Shown: piece after piece, positions 12,700 through 24,236 of the stretch
Numbering within the stretch: position 1 is the stretch's first letter
Layout: each line of letters begins with the position of its first letter
Assembly: GCA_030435675.1 (NCBI GenBank)
Contig: CM059623.1
Coordinates: 13,920,092 to 13,984,091 of the forward strand
From: Steinernema hermaphroditum
Taxonomy: Eukaryota; Nematoda; Chromadorea; Rhabditida; Steinernematidae
Direction of reading: 5' to 3'
DNA: 64,000 nt
Notes under the pieces: generated by a model
The model's input: the letters and a program-made list of their open reading frames with translations, nothing else
What the model was told of the DNA's origin: nothing
Database searches by the model: none
Made by a program: the position numbers and the translations under genes

Positions 12700-13749
12700 T
12701 TAAGAGACTAAGGGATGACTCGAGCGGTGGCCCACAGCACAGATGAAAGGCCATTTTTTATATTGCAACAGTGAAAAATGAACGTGACGCGGAAGTGGGG
12801 GACATCGCAACATATGATGATCTCTGAGCGATTGTCAGGCAGTCCGAGAACGGGGAAGCAAACGTTGGGATGTTTGGCATTGATGTGATTCATGGCGCCG
12901 CGATTTAAAATGATATTCCCGACAGACACGTCCGAGAATCATCGTTCACGTCATGTCCAAAAAAAAACAAAATTCATCAAAAGACCTGTAAGTTTCGAAA
13001 AAATGCAATCGATGGGTGAATACTAAGGGTTGAAGAACACTCATCAGTATATGACCGCGCGAGGGAGCAAGTCGAATCGAAAATACCATTTTACGGCCTT
13101 GTTTACGCGACAGATCCACCTCAGTGCCTGGGAACAAAGCGTTGCATATTTAGTACCTCTAGGGGACCGATTTTCTAAATAGATCTGTACACAAAGACTG
13201 CCATGAAAAGGTGACTTTTGATGCAAAGTGAATAACAGATCAGTGAGATAGGTGAACATCAGAATATTTGAACAGGGGGAGAAGTGGAGAAATGCAAAAA
13301 ACCAAGATTAAGTTTAGATTAAGATAAAAAATCAAAAAGGAGCAAACTTTTGGGTAGGTATAAAACATGGACATGGACATGAACATGGACATGGACATGG
13401 ACGAGTCGTATAAAACATGGGTGGACGGGAAAACATCGGGTAATCGTGGCGGGACCCAATCCATGAAAGCCTCTATTCTTACTTTTCTTTTACTTTTTTT
13501 TCCATTTTTATGCATATACAGCCTGGACATGGACAGTCATGGATCGTCATGGACAGGCCATGGGCGGTTATGGATCGTCATAAAAGCCTAAAAAGCTTTT
13601 GTGAAGGCAATGCGGTCACAATAATGGGTAAAAATAAAAAAAAGAAAAATAAATTGAGCCGCCTTACAAGCAAACAAAACATTTCACACCTGCTACCAGA
13701 AGAAGCTGCTAATTTTAACAGGTGGAATGATGAGTAATTAAAAAAAATT
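12700..13749. other. intergenic, with GGACAT microsatellite
   Basis: No gene is supported. At 13366-13405 there is an imperfect (ATGGAC)n tandem run, with related GGACATGGACAG-type words again at 13530-13580. ORFs over it are repeat-driven. Confidence 0.6.
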
Positions 13750-13821
13750 TTCCGATGCCGGGAATCGAACCCGGGCCTTGCGGGTGAGAGCCGCAAATCC
13801 TAACCACTAGACCACATCGGA
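13750..13821 (-). tRNA. tRNA-Glu (CTC)
   Basis: The reverse complement folds as a full cloverleaf: 7-bp acceptor TCCGATG/CATCGGA, D-arm TGGTCTAGTGGTTAGGA, anticodon stem TGCGG/CCGCA around loop CTCTCAC (anticodon CTC), and T-arm CCCGG-GTTCGAT-TCCCGG with an intact B box. No intron. The discriminator base is A. Confidence 0.93.
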
Positions 13822-14535
13822 CACGGAGAGCAGTCCTCCTCCACAAGTAGATGTGCACTCAAGGACAGAAGATGGTTCATTTATCTTTATCTATTCTATC
13901 TGTTTAGAGGTTGTGCAATGTTTGCGCGTTATTTTCTTTTGTTTGGTGCAACGAAAATAAGGAATTTGAGGGTATTCTTTAGGAACTGATGCAGTTGATC
14001 ACCTATTACTTTGAGATAAGCTACTCTAAATCTGGTAAGGAAGAACAAACACTACGACCGCGCATAATGGTCATAATCTCCGATCCATAGATCTGTTCTG
14101 CAGATCAGCGATGCAGAGACATCAAACCGGTCCAGTCACGTGGGACGTCTCTTTCGATGCATAATGTCTGCGTTTGCAGACACGCCGACTGCCCCAGAAA
14201 ACGACATAATGACCTTATCTAATAGTTGTCGCGCTGAACTCCAACCACTCATATGAAAGGGACAAAAAGGGCTCCACATAAGAGCCTGAAAATGTGTAGA
14301 ACAGCCAATGTATGGGTCACAACTAAAAATGGCATTTTTCGGGTACCGTCTCCAAATGTTTGAGTACAGCACGTCCATGTAAGCTACAATTTTGTCAAAA
14401 TTTTCATGTTGATCTGCTAACGACATGTATCAAGCATATATACCTCATCATCGGAGCTTTGTTACATATTTCAAAGGTCAGGTTTTTACTCATTCTTTAT
14501 ACACGACCAGAAGCTCAAAATTGGAATAATATTTC
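13822..14535. other. intergenic, no supported gene
   Basis: AT-rich. One minus-strand ORF (14136-14426) contains a Trp/Phe/Cys-rich stretch but joins to nothing recognisable. Confidence 0.55.
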
Positions 14536-15684
14536 TCACAAGTAATTCAGTTCGATGACCGTATCACAATAGTTGAACTTCTCCACAAAGTCACAAATCA
14601 CGATATTATAGTTTAGTTCCTCCTTCTTCCTTTCGATCCACTGCACAGTCGCCTCGGTACACTTACTGGCCAATCGGCGCTCCAAACTGGCGCCGCGCAC
14701 AAAGACGCCTTTGACGATGTCCCAGAATCGGGGCGTGAGAATGCCTTGAGTCACATGGAGACGCTGGTGGGACGCGTGACGAAGATGGTGCTCGATGAAT
14801 GGGAATAGAAGCTGAAAATTTGGTATGTATGAGCCGTCTAAGATCCAAAAGATCTGGGACTTTGGACCGAACCAATTTGGTATATGACTTTCCATATGAA
14901 ACGTCTCACCTTCAATTTATTAGTATCCGCATAGGGACTCCTGATCCAGTCCTGACACCATATCCTCGTCTCGCTTTCCTTCCAATCACATTCACTCATC
15001 AAAACAATCAGCTGGTACTTATTCTCTCTCATGTAGTCCACAGTGATCGTGGAAAGTTCTTGCGGCGGACACAATCGCCTTCGTCCAAAAATCTTGTGGA
15101 TATGATTAATAATCGAATCGATGTCCACGTCTCCACGCATCGAATAGATGTGATTGATGTCCAAAATGACGAATTCGTTCAGGTTCTCATCCAGAAACTC
15201 TTTGACGCTCTCGAAGATGTGCTCCAGTGGACGGCCGAACAGCGTGTGAACCATACGGTAGGGCACGTTCGGATCGTGTGTGGATCTGGAGACGCGAAGG
15301 TCGAGATACCGTATGCCCAAGTTGAGTTGGTCTTTGATGGTGAGGTGTTGGGTAATCGCCCAGCGTCGGATGATTCGCCGCGACGGTGGAATGTTGTTGC
15401 CGATGAATTGCACGGCTGAGGAGTTGTCTTTGGCGCACTTCATGTTGATGAAGAGCTCGAAGGCTGCTGAGTCGTGGGAACCTAGATTATGCACAGCTTG
15501 TTGTGTACTTTTTGAATTGTTTGTTTTGGGGTGTACAGGATTCATAAGACTTTGGACTTCGAACCTACGTAGCAATTTGATACTTATTACCTGGGATCTT
15601 GATATCCCTTATGGAGCGACTGGTGACGGTCGGTGGCAGCCTTGACATCCACGAGGCCCCGTCGTTCCACCCTCCTTGAATCAT
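14536..15684 (-). CDS. PI-PLC X-domain containing protein (PLCXD family)
   Basis: Three exons (15684-15591, 15481-14910, 14811-14536) join in phase to a 313-residue protein, the usual PLCXD length. It opens WMSRLPPTVTSRSIRDIKIPGSHD-like, with the family IPGSHDS motif carrying the first catalytic His (around residue 34). It then shows LGIRYLDLRVS, MVHTLFG (second His), EFVILDINHIY and a C-terminal ICDFVEKFNYCDTVIELNY, in the order seen in human PLCXD3. This family has only the X half of PI-PLC, with no signal peptide or Y domain, and is thought to be cytosolic; it resembles bacterial-type PI-PLC more than signalling PLCs. The start ATG lies directly after an acceptor-like GTTTCAG, compatible with spliced-leader addition. 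The physiological substrate in nematodes is not evident. Confidence 0.9.
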
Positions 15685-16250
15685 CTGAAACATCCGGTTA
15701 TGGGTGTATCTAAAACGATTTCAAATCTTCGACAAACCACTTGATTTTCATAGCAAGCCGATTCCATCAACATTGTCACGGGATGTGAGCGCTCTAGGCC
15801 ACGCCAGCCACCAAAAAAGAAGCGTCACATAAGCGGAAAGTCGATATCTGCCGCGCGCCGTTAACGAATGAAAAACATAAACAGGCCCTCGATTCGTCAT
15901 ATGTGTTGATGCCGATGGACGAAGTTGGCATCTTCGGCTTCCTCTGTCAGATCATCTCAAATCAATGAGTGCCACTACTCAATTTTGAAACCTTCGAAAC
16001 TTTCTTTCTATTCAATTTTGTTTTATATTTTATACGAAATATATAAAAAAAACGATTTTTGTATCTTTTATAAAGTGCTGTCGCGGTGTATCAAAATAGA
16101 AGCTGGTTGCGTAAATCGAATGTATATGTCGATTTGTAATGCATAGGGCACACTTTGGATCAGATCTCCTTGGGTTCGGGTCTTCGGGTCGGGAAAGGAA
16201 ATACCATGCTGATCACCGGTTGACCCGATGAGTCGCTTTCAGACAACCAG
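15685..16250. other. intergenic, nothing recognised
   Basis: AT-rich sequence upstream of the PLCXD gene. No ORF with family similarity and no RNA gene seen. Confidence 0.55.
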
Positions 16251-16254
16251 ACAA

Positions 16255-16490
16255 GATAGGAACATGATGATGTTCTTAAAGATTCGACACTGATATTCAT
16301 GAAACCTCGAAGAATCGACGTGGGAGAGGCGGGAGATTTGAGACCGGGGATCGGTTTCAATCATTCGAGAAGCGGTCGCTTTCAGACAACAGACAAAACA
16401 GGGACACAGGCTGGCGTCGAACCGACCCCGACCCATTACAAATCAGACACGTTCGCAGTGAACCACACAGACAGTTCGAAATGAGCGCAG
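16255..16490. repeat. third copy of the F-box-like gene's 5' flank plus tRNA-like segment
   Basis: TCTTAAAGATTCGACA, GAAGAATCGACG and the ATCATTCGAGAAGCGGT block recur at 18068-18180 (upstream of the broken F-box-like gene), and partly at 51545-51640 (upstream of the intact one). The tract at about 16405-16480 matches 51660-51737 and in reverse complement has a GTCGGTTCGAC B-box-like word. Here the flank copy lies downstream of the gene, so it is probably a remnant of a third family member. Confidence 0.55.
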
Positions 16491-16511
16491 ATTCAAATCT
16501 ATAACAGCGAT

Positions 16512-17936
16512 TTATGTGAACAATATTCCAATTCGCGTCATCTTCCCGAAAAAACTCATCTCACTCTCTTTCGGTTTCCGTCGAATACAGACAAAAAACA
16601 CATACGCACTATTTTCGTCGCTTCCACCGTAATTCAGCTTGTAAGGATGCGATGGTCTTCCGAAGAAGAGGGTGCTTGGAAAATAGAAGTGGTGCCTGCC
16701 GATTGGTTCGAATTCTTCTCGAGAACAAAGCTCCAGTTTATCTTCCAAGAATTTAATACGATTTGAGGTTTCAAAATAAAGGCACAAATCTTTCCCTCGA
16801 AGTGCTTTCTTATTCCGGGCCCAGAACACTAAAAGTTCTTCGAGATGACGGTCCTCCATAAGGCACAAAGATTTGAACTGAGGTTGAATAAGTGAAAGCT
16901 TCATTATTTCCATCACTCCTTCTGATGCCTCGCTTTTAATGCGTAAATGGGTGAGGCGTTCAGTTTCGATAAGTCTCTTGCAAAGTGCGATCGCTTCGTC
17001 GCTGAGTTTTTTCTCGATGCATAGTCTCCTTACAAGGTAACCACACCAAGTGTCCCGCGAGTTAGCGACTGAGATGTGGCGCGGCTTGTAGACGGTCTTC
17101 TAACTAAGCAAACGCACATAGTCTCACCGGCCCGTAATCACTCGGCCAACCCTAAAGATGGTGACGAAGTTGCAAAAAATTGTAAGGTCTCCTGGTGCGA
17201 TGTCCCTGACTCGTCAAAATGTACGGTATTCTTGTCAGTTTTGGACGGGTTTCCTAAGGATTTCGGCATTTACAGCCAAAATTAACATTACAAGTTAACA
17301 TCCATGTTCTTGTAGCAACAAAAGCGGTCAAAAAACGATAAACACTGGCAAGAATACCGTACATTTTGACGAGTCAGGAACGTCGCACCAGGACACTTTA
17401 CAATTTTTCCAACTTCGTCACCATCTTTAGGGTTGGCCGAGTGATTACGGGCCGGTGAGACTATGTGCGTTTGCTTAGTTAGAAGACCGTCTACAAGCCG
17501 CGCCACATCTCAGTCGCTAACTCGCGGGGCACTTGGAGTGGTTCCCTTGTTAGTCGCCTTGCTGCGCATGCCCAGTCGATCCATGCCTTACTAACCGTGG
17601 CTGTCTTTAGGGCTAAGGAGTACACGGCATTGGGAAAGAAAATCCGATCGATGATTTCCTTGCTAACCTTGTCTTTATTATTCTTGAAAATATGTATGGT
17701 AACGCTACCGACACCTTGTCTTTCTCGATCCAGAGGTGTTCGGGTACTTGGCCATTCCGATCCCAACGTTTCTCACCCTTCATTCGGTTATTCTCAATAG
17801 CAACGCCATTTTGCTTGTGCAACGATGACATCTGCTGCGCGACAATTCCAATTTTGCCCGACAGTTTTTTGGCAGTTATGGTTAGCCGCGGAATCACGAA
17901 ATCTCGTCTAGTCCACCCATAGGGAAGGTTGTTCAT
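16512..17936 (-). pseudogene. F-box-like family member, disrupted by a fold-back transposon and a frameshift
   Basis: Read on the minus strand, this locus aligns throughout with the intact 312-residue paralog at 50499-51437. It starts MNNLPYGWTRRDFVIPRL (F-box-like N-terminus), continues IGIVAQQMSSLHKQNGVAIENN and EHLWIEKDK, and then loses one base at about 17700-17715, so the following KTATVSKAWIDWACAARRL is in another frame. At 17033-17549 a palindromic element interrupts the body. The C-terminal part (17032-16512, KALRGKDLCLYFETSNRIKFLEDKLELC and on to GILFT) is intact and about 85-90% identical to the paralog. Two independent lesions make a functional product unlikely. The 5' flank is shared with the paralog as far as about 18180. 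Confidence 0.85.
17033..17549. mobile_element. fold-back MITE, 517 bp, TTA target-site duplication
   Basis: The two arms (about 208 bp each, outermost bases CAAGG(T/G)AACCAC(A/T)CCAAGTG) are near-perfect inverted repeats around a roughly 100-base centre. TTA flanks both ends (17030-17032, 17550-17552). Deleting the element plus one TTA restores gap-free alignment with the intact paralog near 51010-51050, which acts as an empty site. A 3-bp TTA duplication is typical of PIF/Harbinger elements. The 60-70-residue ORFs in each arm are mirror copies of one another and need not be coding. Confidence 0.9.
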
Positions 17937-18184
17937 CTTGTGATTAGTAGACGTATTTCGAAATCAGAAACTTTAATAGGAAAACGTCTCCGAGAATGCA
18001 TTGAAAATTGAGAATGCGCAATGCCGGATTGTGGTAGTATCATCGGTAGCATAAGACGTCATATAGCATCTTAAAGATTCGACATTGAAATTCTCGGAGA
18101 GTTTATGAACGAAGAACCGACAGTCTGTGTGTTTTTCATGTGAGCGCTTTTAAATCATTTGAGGAGCGGCAATAAGAAATGGTA

Positions 18185-18931
18185 AATAAGAAAGCAGAAC
18201 ACATAGTTCAGAGTGAAAATCAAGTGGCCGAATAAAAACGATTCTATGATCTAGCCACCCACAGGTCTATTGGTTTATTCATCCGAAAGGCTGTCAGGCG
18301 GTTTATCTGTGTTCTGCCGGCACCCATTCATCCAAGGCTATTTTGGCTTTTAGAACCTAGAGGATGCGAATTCGCGTGCTGCCGCGTTTATGCATATGAA
18401 AGGCAAGTATTACACCGTCAAAGGACGTCAAAGATGTATCAAAACGGAGTATCAACGAGTGGTAGATTTCTCATTTCGGCAAAGACATCAAATGTCATAC
18501 GGTAAGGGTTATATCGATTTTACACGTTTGAAATATTCCACTGCAAAAACTTAAAAGAAAAAGCTAAAGGGCGCCAATAAACGCGTCAACTATTATATAT
18601 ACGGTTAAATCTTGCTAAAGTAAGACGATAACGATGAAATCAGTCATGAATGAGATATTCAGCAAGCCCACGAAAGCGCTTGTCATATGTTGACGCTTTC
18701 ATGATTTGTCTATGGGGCTTTCGGCTACATTTGAGTTGTCGCTACCGATATGACTACTAATGCATAGTTGGTTAAATGCTGCGCATCATATCCCTCCAAA
18801 CCCAGTCTGCGACGACAAAAAAAGCATAACATTCTCGATGAGAATACAGCGAATACGACAGCATTTCAAAGTATCTCCTTTGGATGTGCACCACTTAAAT
18901 AGTCACGATTTACAAACGACACACATGACAT
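18185..18931. other. intergenic, nothing recognised
   Basis: AT-rich. A short inverted word pair, CGAAAGCG/CGCTTTCATG, occurs near 18669-18705. No gene seen. Confidence 0.5.
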
Positions 18932-21900
18932 TTACTGAATATTATTGACTATAAACTCCCTCGGAGAATAGACAGACGGACTAAAACGATTCCGTTGACC
19001 ACTAGGCGCCGTGGCACGGTACTCGAGGACGAATCCTTTCTGTTCCACGGAATCGTCCGTTACGAACTCGACCACAACAACCTGGCTGGTGGAGACGAAC
19101 ACGGGCGGAATCTACAGAGAGACGTATCACAGCTGACCATTGCGTGATGGTACAAACCTTATCTCCGCAGAATTGTCCAAATTTGTTATTTTCTGTCGCG
19201 ACCGAGCCGTCGTAGATAGCGACATAATCGTACTCGCACGAGGTGCCCATCTCGACGGCGAACTGGGTGAAGCGAAGCTCCACGCCTTGGTTGCGGTCGG
19301 AGGACGAGATTTCCCAGCGGCAATTCAGCTTCTTGTCGTATTTGTTGTCACTATAGCGCGCGTGAGAGTAGATGTAGCCGACGGAACGTGTAGCTGATAG
19401 CACGCTGCCGCATTCTAAAAAGTAAAGTAAAAAAATCGTGGTGAGGAAAGTATTGTATGTTTTTGTCATAGCTTTAGAGCTCAAAATCCTGAAGACATGG
19501 ATCCCGAGGGGGCAGTTAAGGAGGGCAAGAGGAACAGAATCCTTGAGGCGCACGGAAAGAGAACCACCTGCCCTTCCGAGGAACCCAGGCTTCCTCTGAG
19601 GCATCGGGAAGTCACCGTATTCCCAAGCCACCTCAGTGAAATCCCTCCCCATTCCGAAGATTCTACCATCTTATGTCTGTGTCTTATGAACTTGTGTCTG
19701 TTCATTCTAGAGAGCTAGCTTTTGGGATCACAGGACTATACTAATCTACCCTTGCACAACTGAGATCCATCGAGATCGTATTTACTGAGGTACCCTTTCA
19801 CTAGGGTGGTTTGATGGGTGGCTTTACAAAATTCACATCGAAGTAGAATGATATCAAATCTCATGCATCCTAATGTCAAGTAACCCTTTGAATGCCAGGA
19901 TAGCTAAGAACCACTAATGTGAAGGTGTCTTTACAGCCTACCTGACTCATAGTACGCACGAAACCCCCTCCTTGTGACGGTGCTGTCCGACTGCATGACC
20001 ACAAAGAGCTCATTGCTAGTAGAGACCAGTTTAGGCGGTCTTCGCAGACCACAGAAGGCGCCGAGCACGGCACTTCTTGAATCGCCTCCGTCGAACACTT
20101 CTACCCGGTCGTACGAGCAGCTACGGTCTTCCTCGAGCACGAACTCGTCGAAGGTCTTAAGCAATTGCAACAGATAAATCTTATCGAAGTTGCGTATTTA
20201 CCAGTGCCAAACGATGTCCCGGAGTGGTGACAAAGTGCCACTGACATCTCTTGAAATTCGAATATTCATCGGGGAAGTTCGGCGACGTAATCACTCCCGA
20301 TGGATCGTTGAGCTGGAACGCACATCCACCCTCCTTGCAATTGCGGCCATCCGGGGCTAGGACATAGCCGTTCTCACAGAGGCACTTATAGGATCCGATG
20401 GTGTTCACGCAGATATGGTCGCACTGGTGTTGACCGTACTGACATTCATCGAAATCGGTCAGGAAATACGCTCCAAAGCCGGTCTTCTCTACGGACGAAT
20501 CCGACACAAAACTGACTCGTAGCTTGTTGGTGAGCGAAGTGACCACAAACGGTTCATGGTAGTCGCCACAGAGCTTCTCGAACGCGTGCTGACTTCCGGT
20601 GATCTTGCCGATCTTCACATAATCATAGGCACATTCAGTCTTGAGACCCTCGACGTTGAAGTGCGTAAAGTTGACGATGATCTGATGGCCTTCGTCGGCC
20701 TCCAGTTCCCAGGTGCATTCAGTGTTAGGCTCGTAGCGGACGGGGAAGTTAGGCGTTTGGAACGAGCCGTTGCTGGCTTTGATCACTCCGCCACAAGTGG
20801 GTTCACATGTCTTTCCGTCGGCTCGAAGTGAGTAGCCGATCATGCATTCACACGTGTACCGACCGATCTGGTTCACGCAGCGGTGTTCGCATTGGTGTGT
20901 ACCGGAGGCGCATTCGTCGAATTCTGAAAAAGATGTATGTAATTTGATCGACAACTTTCGTCTCCGGTCCTGGCACCCCCTAATCAAGCTAACCCTACCT
21001 TTCACGAACTCAAACTGGAAACCAGGCTTCTGAACTGACGAATCACTAGCGAACTTCACAAGCATCTGATTTTCCGATTCCGTCTGAATTGACTCTGGCA
21101 CATTCGTGCCACAGAACCTGCCCAATCTCCTGTCTTTCCTCTCAACATGACCTTCGTAGAACTCCAGTCTATCGTATATACAGTCTTTGTGCTGCTCCAC
21201 ATGGAAGTACTGGAACTTGACGGCCACTCTGAACCCTACGGGTACGGTAATGGCCCATACGCAGTTCGCGTCGGAGCTGTAGTATTCGGGGAATCGAGGA
21301 CTTTCGATGATTCCTTCATCGGCTGTTAAGGAGCCTCCACAGACGACTAAACTTATAGTTACATAGGTTGATGGTAAAGGTTACGATACCTCCGTAGTTG
21401 GCAAATCCTGGAGGAGGCAATACGCTGGGATGTTTTCTAAGCTGAATGAAGAGACGATTTCCGGTGGACGCATAGGTCCTGGACCGTACTCCACCACAGA
21501 TCTTGTCTAAATTCTTGAATTTTGGAAGTTTCCACTACGGTGAACAGACCAATAATGGGCGATCCAGAGAAGTGTCCATCTCGTATAATTATAAAATTGT
21601 CCCGTTCGCCAGCACAACTTGAAGAGGGCAGTGGAAGGAAATTCGTTGAGATGTTCAGCACGACCATCTCCCCCTGTGCCGCTACGACCCTCCATTGGCA
21701 GTTCGTGGATCTTGGCGTGGCACTGAGCTCCCCGTATTCTTCAAGAAGCGTCTGGCCACAGGCTGAAGAATGGAGATGTTAAAGGAAGATCGAAACTGAA
21801 CCCACTAGGACATCTGTAGAGCTTGTTCGTCTGTCGGATGTCTCCCTCGCTCAGCTTGATCCTTTGGCCTATCTCTGGTCGTTCGCCTAGAGTTGGCTGC

Positions 21901-23842
21901 TTTGGGAGGATAGTATCCAAGTAGGGCGCTTTGGAAAATGTGTCTCTAGCGTAGTGCATGATCGAGGCGTAGTCGTATGTTTCGCCTAAGGAGTCCACTT
22001 CTTCTGGCTTCGACTTGTCGAAGTTGTAGTCTTGCGCTAAAAAGAGTGTCTGTCTCCATTGGTTACGCATATGTTTCTATCATTTGGGCTGAAAAAGAGC
22101 GCCTGTGTCTAGCGGATTGAATAGGATTCATTCCTAAAACTACAGTAGCCACATCTCCCGGTCCCCTTGATTTGAAGCTGGCTATATCAGGAAGGATACA
22201 TGCCTGTCTTTCCAACATTTTGAACTATAGATTCCACATATTTCCCCCACTTACCAGTCTGAATACTCTTGTAGAATATGTCCACATACTTGTCCCTATC
22301 CGGTCTCGTATGCTCATGCCAGAATCCAACAGCATGCCCCAACTCGTGGACCACAATTCCGAACTTATCACAGTTCTTGCCGATCGACACCGCCTGGGGA
22401 CCGTCGCCACGTCTTCCCACATACGAACAGCACCTAAACGCACAACTCTCGCATACAGCTCCTAACGACTTAGCCCAGCTACCCGCACTTATCTACGGTG
22501 AACACGATGTAATTCTCGTGCGACGGCTGTCTGGGCACAAAGGAGAGACAAGTGACGTTCTCCCAGTGGCGCATCGCCTTCTGAAACAAACTTTTATGTT
22601 CGCCTGAAAATTAGCACTCTGCGACGCACCCCCGCACCCGGAACACGTACCTGAGAAATTGCCGTTTATCTCGTAGGGAATGACGCCGTGAGGCCATATT
22701 CGTTCTCGACGCGATGTCGCCGCTCGACTGTTGCGTTTTCGGAAAGGCCTAAGAGTAAGGACTAAGAAGGAGGCTGTGGAGTATATTGGCTTGGAGTCGG
22801 TTGCACTCATAGCAATTAAAAACTGATGAGACAGTTCAAAAGTACAGTAGGTGAAAAATGGTAGTCCCCTGACGGAATCATACGGCCGAAGACACCTAAG
22901 ATCTGCTTCTATTTCTTCTGGCAATAGGTGCATTCCCAAAATCTAACAGGGGGGGAGTTTGGCACATAACAGATTCAGCGGCCAAACTCTGATAATACGA
23001 AAGGGGGTGGGCAAGAAGGGAATTTCCGTTAGGATTACATACATTTTGGCACACAACACTATTATAAGATTCAATGCCTTCCGATTTGTCATATTTTCGA
23101 TTAGAAAAAGATGTACCTTGTGGACGTTCATGGTTGACTTAAAGTTACTGATGATTTCTAAGTATAGGTCTTATCCTATGCCGTTGGCTTGCCAGAGTGC
23201 GTAATGAATTTCGGTTGCCTGTCGCAGAACTGTTCGGCCCCGATGATCTATGGTGTCGTAGACGTAGATGCACAAAAACGTTGCATTGACGCTATTTTTA
23301 GCATAATTATCTTATCAGCATGGGTAACCGAACTACATAAAAGCAAAAAATAGTCGTTAGTCAATGAGAAGCTCCATGCTAATATTTAGAGAGAGGGTAA
23401 AGATAGGATTTTCTTACTGTGTCCAATGCATCTAGGAGTTTCTATGAAGTCTTTAGGGTGATAAGGTCTACCCAAGATCGATCGTCAAGCCTGTCATGAA
23501 AATGTTTGGAAAAGGCCTTGACCTTGAGGTCTATCCCATCAGGTATCATTAAAAGTTGAAGGCTTGGATTCATTAGCGTATGCAGAGAGGCTTTCTATAG
23601 GGGTATATACATTATCTACGCTGTGAACATAACGAAGGGCTTATGAAGACCAACCTGTGGAACGGGTCGTAGTCGAAGACCATGTCGCCAATACGGTAAG
23701 CCGCCTTCGAGGGTGCCAACCCCAACCCCCTTTTGCCAGAGTCATATAGGAACCGGAGATTCTGGAGGTCCTGAAGCGAATGCGCGGCGATTCCTCCGTC
23801 GATGAGCAGAACGGAGAGAAGAACGGCGACGGCGCCGAACAT
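18932..23842 (-). CDS. nas-39: tolloid/BMP-1-type astacin metalloprotease
   Basis: Secreted procollagen/BMP-antagonist-type protease. Exon 1 (ATG at 23842) encodes a signal peptide, [19 protein letters not shown], and the start of a prodomain. The basic maturation site [20 protein letters not shown] (22.7 kb) is almost the human BMP-1 sequence. The zinc site [19 protein letters not shown] (22.3 kb) is a complete HExxHxxGxxH, and the Met-turn SIMHY lies at 21.95 kb. Downstream the order is CUB1 (21.76-21.43), CUB2 (21.33-20.99), Ca-binding EGF ([12 protein letters not shown]), CUB3, EGF ([12 protein letters not shown]), CUB4 (20.3-19.9) and CUB5 (19.42-18.93), exactly the tolloid arrangement, and as in C. 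elegans NAS-39. The last exon follows a 47-bp intron and ends FIVNNIQ. At least a dozen exons; not every boundary was resolved. Confidence 0.93.
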
Positions 23843-24236
23843 CGCTGGACGCTGACAAGTGACTGATTTAATCACCTGTTTTGGACGGACGACCTTGCGC
23901 TCTCGAGCAGCAGCAGCAGATAAGAATCGTCTTTAGCATCGGGGGATCGCGAAAAGACGCGTATCGATGAGGGCGGCAATAAAGGAACCAGTTGAACTGG
24001 CGGCCAGCGGACTACCGTAATAGGACGACGAGGCTCCGCGCCAACATAAAAAGCCAGGCGCCGCGTCATGAGACCGTTTCGTCGTAAGGCGATTTATTCG
24101 TCTGTGTGGTGATCGGAGCAGGCACAGCAAGCGAGAGAATTAGAATAGGCGTAATTACATTAGATATAATATAGAGAATATCATTATGAAAACATAGGTT
24201 TTGGCGGTGATCGTCTTGGACTGAAGGCTCTGTGCG

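Noticed and set aside
13367..13591. ORFs made of MDMDMNMDMD-type repeats
   Set aside because: They translate a GGACAT microsatellite on both strands and are not genes.
14136..14426. 96-residue minus-strand ORF downstream of the PLCXD gene
   Set aside because: The PLCXD protein ends properly at 14536, and this ORF has no recognisable domain or splice connection.
17076..17506. Two ORFs encoding MARLVDGLLTKQTHIVSPAR-type peptides on opposite strands
   Set aside because: They are mirror images in the two arms of the fold-back element; the identity comes from the inverted repeat, not from two genes.
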